Source of the DNA: Rhodococcus globerulus NBRC 14531
Lineage (GTDB): Bacteria > Actinomycetota > Actinomycetes > Mycobacteriales > Mycobacteriaceae
Reading direction: 5' to 3'
Length of the DNA: 64,000 nucleotides
NCBI RefSeq assembly: GCF_001894805.1
Contig: NZ_BCWX01000012.1
Coordinates: forward strand, 1 to 64,000
The notes beneath the pieces are model-generated. The model did not search any database. It saw only the letters and a list, made by a program, of their open reading frames with translations, and was not told the origin of the DNA. Position 1 is the first letter of the stretch; every line of letters starts with the position of its first letter. Positions 35,406 through 43,590 of the stretch are shown piece by piece. The position numbers and the translations under genes are program-made.

Positions 35406-36581
35406 GTGACCACAACACTGGATCGACTGACATCCGCTACTGCTGATTTCGACCCGCCCCTGGCCGCTCTCGACCTGACAACTCTGCGCAGCAATGCTGC
35501 CGATCTGATTCGCCGGGCCGGGGGAACACCGGTGCGCGTTGCGAGTAAGTCGGTCCGGTGCCGCGCCGTTCTCGAGGAAACACTGGGCGGTGGGCTCACC
35601 GAGCAGGGTGGCTTTCGTGGAATCATGGCCTACTCACTGCGGGAGGCATTGTGGTTGGTCGGTCTCGGCGCCCGCGACATCCTGATGGGATATCCCACCG
35701 TGGATCGTGGAGCGTTGGCCGAACTCGCCGGTGATCCGGTTGCGATAACGGCGATCACGCTGATGATCGACGACGACGCTCAGCTCGATGTCATCAGATC
35801 AGCTGCGCTAGGCGCCGCGCCGATTCGGGTGTGCCTCGACGTGGACGCGTCCCTGCGGATCGGGCCGATTCACCTGGGGGTACGACGCTCTCCGCTCCGC
35901 GAACCGAATGATGTTGCCGCACTGGCTGTGCGTGCGCGGTCCCGTGGATTTTCCGTCGTCGGTGTCATGTTCTACGAAGCGCAGATTGCCGGACTGCCGG
36001 ACACCAGCGCGCCGATCGGCTGGGTCAAGAAGGCCTCCGCCCGGGAACTGTCACACCGGCGAGGTGCTGTCGTTTCTGCGGTCACGGATGCGGTGGGCAC
36101 CCTCGAGATCGTGAACAGTGGCGGTACCGGATCACTCGAAGTCAGTTCTGCCGATCCGGTGGTCACCGAGGTGACGGCGGGTTCGGGGCTGTATGTGCCG
36201 ACGCTCTTCGACAGGTACCGGGCCTTCCGGCCGGACCCCGCCCTGTTCTTCGCACTCTCCGCGGTTCGCAAGCCGACCCCGAAGGTCACCACCCTCTTCG
36301 GCGGCGGGTACATAGCCTCCGGACCGGCCGGCGCCGCGAGGGTTCCGAAACCGATGCGCCCACTCGGTCTGAAATTGCTCCGCAACGAAGGCGCAGGCGA
36401 GGTGCAGACGCCGGTCACAGGACGGGTTGCCGGCGACATCGCGATCGGTGACCGAGTGTGGTTCCGCCACGCAAAGGCCGGCGAATTGTGTGAGCGTTTC
36501 GACCACGTGAATCTGGTCGATGCCGACGGCACCGCCACCGCGGTACCGACGTATCGCGGCGACGGGCAGTGCTTCGGCTAG
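35406..36581 (+). CDS. PLP-dependent amino acid aldolase/deaminase (alanine-racemase-fold, D-threonine aldolase-like)
   Basis: This 391-aa fold-type III PLP enzyme has the Schiff-base Lys in VRVASKSVRCRAV at about residue 48. The barrel strand PIRVCLDVDASLRIG and phosphate-binding IVNSGGTGSLE follow. The C-terminal D-Ser/D-Thr dehydratase-like domain has metal-ligand-type residues in RVWFRHAKAGELCERFDHV. Family members cleave D-beta-hydroxy amino acids or deaminate D-serine. The GTG start at 35406 has only a weak ribosome site. It lies downstream of the TetR gene behind a second copy of its operator, so it probably belongs to that regulon. Confidence 0.83.
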   Translation: MTTTLDRLTSATADFDPPLAALDLTTLRSNAADLIRRAGGTPVRVASKSVRCRAVLEETLGGGLTEQGGFRGIMAYSLREALWLVGLGARDILMGYPTVDRGALAELAGDPVAITAITLMIDDDAQLDVIRSAALGAAPIRVCLDVDASLRIGPIHLGVRRSPLREPNDVAALAVRARSRGFSVVGVMFYEAQIAGLPDTSAPIGWVKKASARELSHRRGAVVSAVTDAVGTLEIVNSGGTGSLEVSSADPVVTEVTAGSGLYVPTLFDRYRAFRPDPALFFALSAVRKPTPKVTTLFGGGYIASGPAGAARVPKPMRPLGLKLLRNEGAGEVQTPVTGRVAGDIAIGDRVWFRHAKAGELCERFDHVNLVDADGTATAVPTYRGDGQCFG

Positions 36582-39500
36582 CCGGCTGTCAGGCGCATGA
36601 AAGCGCCGAGTTCCACCAGTCCCGCCGGCGTGGTCGGCATGTACTGCGTCAGTGCATACGACCGGACGATGATGGCGCACCATTTTCCGCGTGAGACAGC
36701 AACATTGAGGCGGTTGCGCGAGAGTAGGAATGACATGCCTCGTGGAACGTCCTCGATTGCGGACGCTGCCATCGACACAATGGCGACTGCCGCTTCACGT
36801 CCCTGGAACTTGTCGACGGTACCCACCTCGACGTCGGTGAATCCCGCTTCGGTGAGATCGCGCTCGATGGTGCCCACCTGGGCGTTGTAGGGCGCGACCA
36901 CCAGAATGTCCGCCTCGGTCAGGGGCCGGGTGCCGTCGAACTCGCTGGGATCGGTCCATGGCGTGCCGAGGAGTTCGCGGATCTGCGTCACGATGACGGC
37001 AGACTCTTCGGGGGAGTACGTCGAGTTGCCGGAATGGTCGACGTACACCGTGTGTACGCCCGCTGCCAGACCGTCGAGTTTCCGTGCAGCGCTTACCGTT
37101 TCCTGGGACAGCAGCTTGCCCTCGTAGGACAGCGCCGACACCGGCGCGCACAGGTCGGGGTGCATCCGCCACGTCTTTTCGAGGAAGTATCCCAACTCCG
37201 GCGGCAGGGCGCCGTGCCCTTCGGCCAGCCAGCCGAGAGCGGATTCGTCAACAGGTTCGGGATGAGTTCCCTGGCTGACCTGCGGCAGTTGTTGCGGATC
37301 GCCGAGCAGCAGCAGATTCCGAGCGGAGACGGCAACGGCAATGGTGTTGGCCAGCGCGAACTGTCCGGCTTCGTCGACGACAAGGAGATCGAGGCTGCCA
37401 GGGGGCACTCGATCGGTGTTCGCAAAATCCCACGCGGTGCCACCGATGACGCAACCAGTGGATTCCGCTTCGGACAGGAAGCGGGGGAACTCCTGGGGCG
37501 TGATGTCGGTCCACTCCGCAATTCGGCTCCGGCTGCCCTTCTTGGCGACCAGAGCCGGATCGAGGCCGGCCTTGACTATGCCGCCCAGCATGTTCTCCAC
37601 CACCGAATGCGATTGCGCAACAACACCGATACGCCACTGGTGCTGCTCCACCAGAGCCTTGACCACTCGCGCCCCGGTGTACGTCTTACCGGTACCGGGT
37701 GGGCCCTGCACCGCAACATAGGAGTCGTCCAGATCGAGGACGGCAGCCGTGATCGCGGACGCGTAGTCGTTGCCTTCGCCGACCGGTGGAAGCGCGTCGC
37801 CGGACAGGGTTCGAGGCGTGAGTCGACGCAGAATGTCGACCGCCGCGCGGCGCGGCAACCCGGGCAATCCGTCGCAGGCTTCTGATGCCGCTGCAGCGAT
37901 GGACTTTTCCATCGGCACCGTCGGAATAGGGCGTCCGGGAGCCAACGCAACGGGAGTCTCGGAGAACTCGTCACCTCGGAGTAGTTCCTCGATGGTGACA
38001 ACGTCGAGATTGCCGGATTTTTCGACCGAGACTATCTTCACGCCGTTGGTGCCGCGCTGCGCCGGATTGTCGCCGGCAACGGCGTCGGGAGAGGGAACGT
38101 CGTACAGCGCGAACATGTCGGTGCCGGGGCTCAACGTCGTGCCGGTGCCCAGGGTGCCCGTCAACTGGATGTGCCGTCGCGGCTTCTGCCTGGCGGTGTT
38201 CTTGTGCCAGTCTGCTTGAATGTCTGGCACGTCGACCACCATCACGTCACGGACATCGACAAGATCTTCGATGGGGGCCGACAAGCGATCGAAGTGCGCC
38301 CACCAGTGCGGCTTCTTCTCTCGGCTGTGGTACCCGACCGCCGCAGCGAGGAGGGCTGCGGCGTGTTGCTCGGCGGTTCGCGTCGGGCCGGCTTTGTGCC
38401 CGGCGAATTCACGCAATGCGATTTCGGTTTCGGTGAGGTCTTCGACGGGCAGGGCGATCTGTCCTGTCGGCGGACGCAAGGTGATGTCGTGTTCGGCTGC
38501 TCGATCGACCAACCAATTACGCAGTCGGAGAGTCGATTCGCAGTCGTACTCGTTGTAGTCGGAGATGCCTTGCAGCAGTTCACTGGCTTCGTCGTCCTTG
38601 CCGCGCTCGCGTAGCTCGCAGTAGTCGGAGTACGCAACCACGGACGCCGCGGCATTGACGACGTCGCCGTCCCGGCCGTGTTCTCCCATGTACAGCGGTT
38701 CGAGTTTCTTGATGCTGTACGAGCGAGCCCCGATTCGCATGGCCGAGCGGACGAGCGGATACAGATCCACGAGCACACTCTCGCGCAGCAGCGTGTCCAC
38801 TACCTGCTCGCCCACGCCGTGACGCGCGGCGAGTCGCAAAAGTGCGGACTTCTCGTAGGCCGCGTAGTGATAGACGTGCATGCCCGGATGAGCCTCGCGC
38901 CGCGCGGTCACGTAGTCGAGAAAGTCGACGAGCGCTTGGCGTTCACCGGCGCGGTCGTGTGCCCAGAACGGCTTGAACACGTAGTTCTCCGCCGGACCTT
39001 CGACGACGCCGAACAGGTACTCCAGCCCCCAATCGGTGGAACCGTCCTCCGCCCACAGGGGATCACCCTCGAAGTCGAAGAAGATGTCTCCGTCGTCCGG
39101 CACGGGTAGCCCCCCGAGCACGGACGCGTTGTAGATGTGGAACTCGGCCTCGCCGGATTGTTCCTGGCGCAACTGCAACGCGGCCTGCGCGCGCAACTTG
39201 TCCAGAGTGTCGCGGCGGATACCGTCGACGGGTTCGGTGCTGACGGCCAGTTGATCGATCGACCCGATGCCGGCGGCAATCAGCTGCATCCGCTGATTGC
39301 CCCGGAGACCAGCCACCAGGAGCAGGTCACGATGGTTCTCGACTTCCACGCTGCACGTATCGCACCGTCCGCAGCGCAGGTACCGGCCGTCGAGCCACTC
39401 GGCGGGTGTTCCCTCGGCGTGATGTTCGTCGAGAACCTGCTCGAGCTTGACTCGGCTTGCCGAGAACACCGGCGCGATGTCACCGATGTCGTGGGACGAC

Positions 39501-40021
39501 GTGCTGCCGTCGCCGAGCATCAGATGCACCTGGTCGGAGGCGGCGATTGCGTTGCGGCCCAGCGCGTCCGCATAGGCGGCCAACTGTAGGAGTGCCGATA
39601 CCTTCGCGTGCCGCGACAGCTTGCTGTCGTACACCGCGTACCGATCGCCCTCGCGCACCAGGAAATCACAGAACCCCAGGAACCGGCCGTCGAAGAACGT
39701 TCCCTGGTAGATGACGGGGGCACCGGAGCGTAGGGCTTCGACGGTGGCGAGTGCTGCTTCGGTAAGCCCGGCGCGGGTGTGTTCGGGCCGTTCCATGACA
39801 ACCACACCGTCGCCGTGTTCGGCGATGAACCGCTCCAACTGTTCGCGCTCGTGGTGTTGACCGAGCGCGGACGTTCGTTCCAGTATCGGATCGGCGTCGA
39901 CGCCCTCCGCCTTGATCAGCCCGGTTCGCGCGTCGAGTCGCCGCAGTAGGCCGAATTCGCATGTAGCGGCCGCCGAGAGGTCACTGGCGCTGTAGATGAT
40001 CTGATCATCGAGGAGGAACAC
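36578..40021 (-). CDS. RecB-like nuclease/RNase H-like/superfamily 1 helicase fusion (Rv1251c-like)
   Basis: This 1147-aa protein combines a TM0106-type RecB-family nuclease domain with a UPF1/DNA2-like helicase. In the nuclease, GFCDFLV and YDSKLSRHAK at about 117-140 supply Asp and Lys, and QLAAYADAL follows. Cys 21 together with CGRCDTC (217, 220, 223) matches the four-cysteine iron-sulfur staple of Cas4/AddB-type nucleases. A DFEGDPLW segment opens an RNase H-like domain. The helicase has QGPPGTGKT and DEAGQF, and ends with VSRGKWCAIIV. GTG at 40021 fits the family start VFLLDDQIIYSASDL; a TTG 10 codons earlier is possible. The role in DNA repair or RNA processing is unproven. Confidence 0.85.
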   Translation of the reverse strand: MFLLDDQIIYSASDLSAAATCEFGLLRRLDARTGLIKAEGVDADPILERTSALGQHHEREQLERFIAEHGDGVVVMERPEHTRAGLTEAALATVEALRSGAPVIYQGTFFDGRFLGFCDFLVREGDRYAVYDSKLSRHAKVSALLQLAAYADALGRNAIAASDQVHLMLGDGSTSSHDIGDIAPVFSASRVKLEQVLDEHHAEGTPAEWLDGRYLRCGRCDTCSVEVENHRDLLLVAGLRGNQRMQLIAAGIGSIDQLAVSTEPVDGIRRDTLDKLRAQAALQLRQEQSGEAEFHIYNASVLGGLPVPDDGDIFFDFEGDPLWAEDGSTDWGLEYLFGVVEGPAENYVFKPFWAHDRAGERQALVDFLDYVTARREAHPGMHVYHYAAYEKSALLRLAARHGVGEQVVDTLLRESVLVDLYPLVRSAMRIGARSYSIKKLEPLYMGEHGRDGDVVNAAASVVAYSDYCELRERGKDDEASELLQGISDYNEYDCESTLRLRNWLVDRAAEHDITLRPPTGQIALPVEDLTETEIALREFAGHKAGPTRTAEQHAAALLAAAVGYHSREKKPHWWAHFDRLSAPIEDLVDVRDVMVVDVPDIQADWHKNTARQKPRRHIQLTGTLGTGTTLSPGTDMFALYDVPSPDAVAGDNPAQRGTNGVKIVSVEKSGNLDVVTIEELLRGDEFSETPVALAPGRPIPTVPMEKSIAAAASEACDGLPGLPRRAAVDILRRLTPRTLSGDALPPVGEGNDYASAITAAVLDLDDSYVAVQGPPGTGKTYTGARVVKALVEQHQWRIGVVAQSHSVVENMLGGIVKAGLDPALVAKKGSRSRIAEWTDITPQEFPRFLSEAESTGCVIGGTAWDFANTDRVPPGSLDLLVVDEAGQFALANTIAVAVSARNLLLLGDPQQLPQVSQGTHPEPVDESALGWLAEGHGALPPELGYFLEKTWRMHPDLCAPVSALSYEGKLLSQETVSAARKLDGLAAGVHTVYVDHSGNSTYSPEESAVIVTQIRELLGTPWTDPSEFDGTRPLTEADILVVAPYNAQVGTIERDLTEAGFTDVEVGTVDKFQGREAAVAIVSMAASAIEDVPRGMSFLLSRNRLNVAVSRGKWCAIIVRSYALTQYMPTTPAGLVELGAFMRLTAG

Positions 40022-40103
40022 AGGGGCGATTGTGCCAGCGATGACCGACAAAACGGCGGGTTGGACATGTCAGGCACGTCGCAATGCCCGTGAGCCAGGC
40101 AGA

Positions 40104-40745
40104 ATGTCCACCATGCCCTTTTTTGACGGTCGACGCGGTCAGGTCCATTTTCGGCGGTGGCCCGCTTCCTGCGACGAGTCGCTGGCGATGTCACTGGTGT
40201 TCCTGCACGGGCTGGGGCAACACAGCGGTCAGTACCACCGATTTGCGGACGCTCTCACGTCTTCCGGCATCGAGGTCTGGGCGATCGACCACACCGGGCA
40301 CGGACTGTCCGAAGGGGAACCGGGCGTGGCGGCGCCGTTGTCCGATCTCGCCGCTGATGCCGCGACCTTGGCGGATATCGCCCGCGAAGCGCTACCAGGT
40401 ATCCCGCAGGCGGTCATGGGGCATTCCCTCGGCGCCGTGACCGCGCTGTCGATGCTGACGCATCAGGATCATCATTTTGTGTCGGCTGTCCTGTGTGGAA
40501 TCCCGCGCAACGCGGTTGCCCAGAGCGGGTGGGCGGACTTGGCCGATTCCGGGATCCCGGTTCTGGTGGTGCACGGCGTCGACGACCGGATGGCACCGAT
40601 CGAGCCGGTGCGCACCTGGGCGTCGGCGCTGCCGAATGTGGAGATGCGGGAATTCGAGGATGCGGGCCACGACCTGTTGCACGAGAAGGTGCACACCAGC
40701 GTCACTGCCGTGAGCCGCGATTTCCTTCTCGCGCACAGTCGTTGA
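40104..40745 (+). CDS. Alpha/beta hydrolase, monoacylglycerol-lipase-like
   Basis: This 213-aa serine hydrolase has HGLGQHSGQY at about 35-44, GHGLSEG at 65-71 and the nucleophile elbow GHSLG with Ser 108. VVHGVDDRMAP supplies the Asp and EDAGHDLLHEK the His. The lid region is short compared with typical monoacylglycerol lipases (about 270 aa). The ATG at 40104 follows AGGCAG; a second ATG lies three codons on. It is divergent from the nuclease-helicase gene, and its substrate is unknown. Confidence 0.82.
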   Translation: MSTMPFFDGRRGQVHFRRWPASCDESLAMSLVFLHGLGQHSGQYHRFADALTSSGIEVWAIDHTGHGLSEGEPGVAAPLSDLAADAATLADIAREALPGIPQAVMGHSLGAVTALSMLTHQDHHFVSAVLCGIPRNAVAQSGWADLADSGIPVLVVHGVDDRMAPIEPVRTWASALPNVEMREFEDAGHDLLHEKVHTSVTAVSRDFLLAHSR

Positions 40746-40746
40746 A

Positions 40747-41364
40747 TCAGGCGAGTGCGTCGAGCACTTCCTTGGACGTCACGGGGTGCGAGAACATCGG
40801 GTAGTCGTAGGTGATGGCGTTCTCGTGTTCTGCTGCTGAGGTTCCAGCGACGCAGTCGGTGAGAGTGATGACGCGGTAACCGTTTTCGTAGCCGGTGCGC
40901 ATGGTGGACTCGACACAGCAGTTGGTCAGGAATCCGCCGAGGATGATCGTGCGGATTCCCTTGCTGCGCAGGATGAAATCGAGGTTGGTGCTCGCGAAAG
41001 TATCGAGACCGCGCTTGCCTTCGACGAGGATGTCGCCGTCCTGTGGAGTCAGTTCGTCGACGATTGCCGCTCCCCAGCTGCCCTTGACGAATGCCTTTCC
41101 GTCCACGACGCCCTTGAGGATTCCGTACGGGTGCGAGGTGATCTCGTTGTAGCCCTCGGCAAACGTGATCGGCGCGTGCATAACTGTGACACCGGCGGAG
41201 CGAGCGGCCTCGACCAGTGCCGTGGTGTTCGCCAGTAGTCCGGTCGATTCCATCACGGGAGCGACAGCGTCATGAAGGACGCCGCCTTCGGTGGTGAAGT
41301 CGTTCTGGTATTCGATGAGCACGACTGCGGTGGTTGCGGGGTCCAACTCGAGCTTTTCGGTCAT
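40747..41364 (-). CDS. Isochorismatase-family cysteine hydrolase
   Basis: This 205-aa hydrolase has the catalytic Cys in LGGFLTNCCVESTMRTGYENGY and Lys in VEGKRGLDTF. The N-terminal acidic residue is in VVLIEYQNDF, where Glu stands for the usual Asp, as in some cysteine-hydrolase members of the family. Substrates in the family range from isochorismate to N-carbamoyl compounds and nicotinamide; none can be singled out. It is divergent from a GntR regulator with a FadR-type box between, suggesting shared control with the FAD oxidase downstream of the regulator. Confidence 0.85.
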   Translation of the reverse strand: MTEKLELDPATTAVVLIEYQNDFTTEGGVLHDAVAPVMESTGLLANTTALVEAARSAGVTVMHAPITFAEGYNEITSHPYGILKGVVDGKAFVKGSWGAAIVDELTPQDGDILVEGKRGLDTFASTNLDFILRSKGIRTIILGGFLTNCCVESTMRTGYENGYRVITLTDCVAGTSAAEHENAITYDYPMFSHPVTSKEVLDALA

Positions 41365-41410
41365 GTCGACACCTTTGGTTGTGTGTTTCGGGCCACTTTC
41401 ATTAAACAGT

Positions 41411-41421
41411 TTGTCTGACAA
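41411..41421. promoter_or_regulatory. FadR-subfamily GntR operator
   Basis: TTGTCTGACAA is a palindrome with one central base and fits the FadR-subfamily consensus TnGTnnnACnA exactly. It lies in the 82-base gap between the isochorismatase and GntR genes. Confidence 0.7.
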
Positions 41422-41446
41422 GCAGGCAAGAGGTAGCGTCGGCGAC

Positions 41447-42148
41447 ATGGACATAACTCCGCTCTCGCGTATTCCGCTGAGCCTTGCGGTGTCCGGCAGG
41501 CTCCGAGACGCGATTCTCGACGGGTCTCTACCGGTCGGCGAGTCCTTGCCAACGGAGCAGGAACTGGCACAGGCTTTTTCGGTGGGCCGCTCCACCGTCC
41601 GCGAAGCGCTGCGCGTACTTCAGGCGCAAGGGTTGGTGACCGGTGCCGACACCGTGTCGACGGCGCGTCCCAAGGTGACGCACGAGAACACAGCCGATTC
41701 TGCAGCCACGGCGTTGAGCACGGCTGTGCAGGTGGGTGCGGTTCCGCTTCCGGACCTGGTCGAATTGCGGGTGCTCCTCGAAGCCGCGGCACTGCGCGGT
41801 GTCCGTGAGGTTCCTGGTGCTGCGCGCGTTGCCATCGAGGAGATGCGTCGCGCCACCGAGAACAACAACGCGTCCGCGTTCCACGACGCGGATGTCGACT
41901 TTCACGTCGCCTTGGCGGGTGCCAGCGGGAACCGCGCCTTTGCGCTGGTGATGACGGTTCTGCGCGAGTGTATCGCCGGTTATCTGATGAGTGAACTCGC
42001 GGCGGTCGAGGACTCGGCGGCCACTCTCGGGGTGCTGCTCGCGGAACACGAAGCCATCGCCGATGCGATTGCGGCCGGTGAATCCGATTATGCGGCACAG
42101 CTTGTCGAGAAGCATGTGCGAGGTTTCTACGAAGGACACTCGAAATGA
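41447..42148 (+). CDS. GntR-family (FadR subfamily) regulator
   Basis: This 233-aa regulator has a winged helix at about residues 10-70: GSLPVGESLPTEQELAQAF and VGRSTVREALRVLQAQGLV. The helical FCD ligand-binding domain has the metal-binding pattern DADVDFHVALAGASGNRAF and later EHEAIADAIAAGE. FCD regulators often respond to organic acids. Its stop overlaps the ATG of a GlcD-like oxidase (ATGA), so they are co-translated. A matching operator is just upstream. Confidence 0.92.
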   Translation: MDITPLSRIPLSLAVSGRLRDAILDGSLPVGESLPTEQELAQAFSVGRSTVREALRVLQAQGLVTGADTVSTARPKVTHENTADSAATALSTAVQVGAVPLPDLVELRVLLEAAALRGVREVPGAARVAIEEMRRATENNNASAFHDADVDFHVALAGASGNRAFALVMTVLRECIAGYLMSELAAVEDSAATLGVLLAEHEAIADAIAAGESDYAAQLVEKHVRGFYEGHSK

Positions 42149-43515
42149 CGACAACGGTGGACATGTTGGGAGACCGACTGCGGGAAGTGCTGGGGGAGAA
42201 GGCGACCACAGATCCCGATCGGATGGGCGCCTATACCCGGGACCAATCCTTGCTGACCACCGCCGGTGTTCCGGCGGCTCTGGTCAAGGCAACGTCAGTC
42301 GATGATGTCGCCGCGGCGATGACGGTTGCCCACGAACTCTCCATTCCGGTCGTGACACGCGGCGCAGGAACCGGTTTGGCCGGTGCTGCCAATGCTCTCG
42401 ACGGGTGCATTGTGCTCAGCGTTGCGGGTATGAATCGCATTCTCGACATAGATGCCGCGGCCCGCACGGCAACAGTGGAGCCTGGTGTGATCAACGGCGA
42501 TCTTGCGGAGGCGGCTCGCGCACAAGGACTTTGGTATGTTCCGGACCCCGGTAGCCGGGCAATCTCGAGCATCGGCGGTAACTTGGCCACCAATGCCGGT
42601 GGTATCTGTTGCGCCAAATACGGAGTCACCGGCGACCATGTCGCGGCGCTCACCGCAGTTCTCGCCGACGGTCGCGTGATCCGCACCGGAGCAAAGACTC
42701 GCAAGAATGTGGCAGGTCTGGACCTGACCCATCTCCTGGTTGGTTCCGAGGGGACGCTTGCCGTCATCGTCGAAGCCACGATGCGGCTGCGGACCGCGCC
42801 CACGGCTGCAACCACGGTTGTTGCGTTCTTCGACTCGGCGGAGAAAGCGATCGAGGCGGTCCTGGCCGTCGCCGCGGTTGCCGAACCGTGTCAGTTGGAG
42901 TTGATGGACGCAGTGACCATCGACGCTGTAAACCGCTTCACGAGAATGGGTCTCGACGAATCGGCAGGGGCGATGCTTCTCATTCAATGCGACGGTAGAT
43001 CTGCCGTGCAGGAAGCGGCAGACTGCGCGGCGGCCTGCACGCGCGTCGGCGCAACCGAGGTGTTCCACACCGACGATCCCGAGGAAGGTGACGCGTTCAC
43101 CGCCGCGCGTCGCATGGCGTTGCCTGCGCTCGAGGCGATGGGAACCGTGCTACTCGACGACGTTGCCGTCCCGGTACCGGCGTTGCCCCGAATGCTCGAA
43201 CGTATCCAGGACGCGGCTGAGCGGCACTCGGTGACCATCGGAACCTTCGGTCATGCGGCAGACGGAAATCTCCATCCCACCATCGTGTTCGACGCCGGGG
43301 AAGTGGGCGCGCAGGATCGCGCGCGTGGGGCGTTCGACGACATCGTGCACGCGGCACTCGAACTGGACGGCACGATCAGCGGTGAGCACGGCATCGGAGT
43401 TCTCAAGGCGCCGTACATGTCCGACATGATCGGTTCGGTCGAACGTGAGTTGATGCTCTCGGTGAAAGCCGCCTTCGACCCGAGGAACATCCTGAACCCC
43501 GGTCGCGGTATCTGA
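42145..43515 (+). CDS. FAD-linked oxidase (glycolate oxidase GlcD/D-lactate dehydrogenase type)
   Basis: This 456-aa flavoprotein has its FAD-binding region at PVVTRGAGTGLAGAANALDGC, about 65-85, and NAGGICCAKYGVTGDHV. The C-terminal domain reads GTFGHAADGNLHPT and ISGEHGIGVLKAPYM, the family's substrate and flavin signatures. It is predicted to oxidise glycolate or a D-2-hydroxyacid. It is coupled to a FadR-type regulator and ends at a strong terminator. It is a paralogue of the oxidase at 28.0-29.4 kb, without close nucleotide similarity that I can see. Confidence 0.9.
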   Translation: MTTTVDMLGDRLREVLGEKATTDPDRMGAYTRDQSLLTTAGVPAALVKATSVDDVAAAMTVAHELSIPVVTRGAGTGLAGAANALDGCIVLSVAGMNRILDIDAAARTATVEPGVINGDLAEAARAQGLWYVPDPGSRAISSIGGNLATNAGGICCAKYGVTGDHVAALTAVLADGRVIRTGAKTRKNVAGLDLTHLLVGSEGTLAVIVEATMRLRTAPTAATTVVAFFDSAEKAIEAVLAVAAVAEPCQLELMDAVTIDAVNRFTRMGLDESAGAMLLIQCDGRSAVQEAADCAAACTRVGATEVFHTDDPEEGDAFTAARRMALPALEAMGTVLLDDVAVPVPALPRMLERIQDAAERHSVTIGTFGHAADGNLHPTIVFDAGEVGAQDRARGAFDDIVHAALELDGTISGEHGIGVLKAPYMSDMIGSVERELMLSVKAAFDPRNILNPGRGI

Positions 43516-43530
43516 GCAGTCATACAGAAA

Positions 43531-43574
43531 TGGCCCGGTTCGCCAACGATGTGAATCATTGGCGAACCGGGCCA
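43531..43574. terminator. Bidirectional terminator hairpin
   Basis: TGGCCCGGTTCGCCAA pairs perfectly with TTGGCGAACCGGGCCA around 12 bases. It lies between the convergent GlcD-like and fatty-acid CoA ligase genes. AAA precedes the stem, but no long T-run follows. Confidence 0.8.
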
Positions 43575-43590
43575 CATGCTTGCTGTGAGA

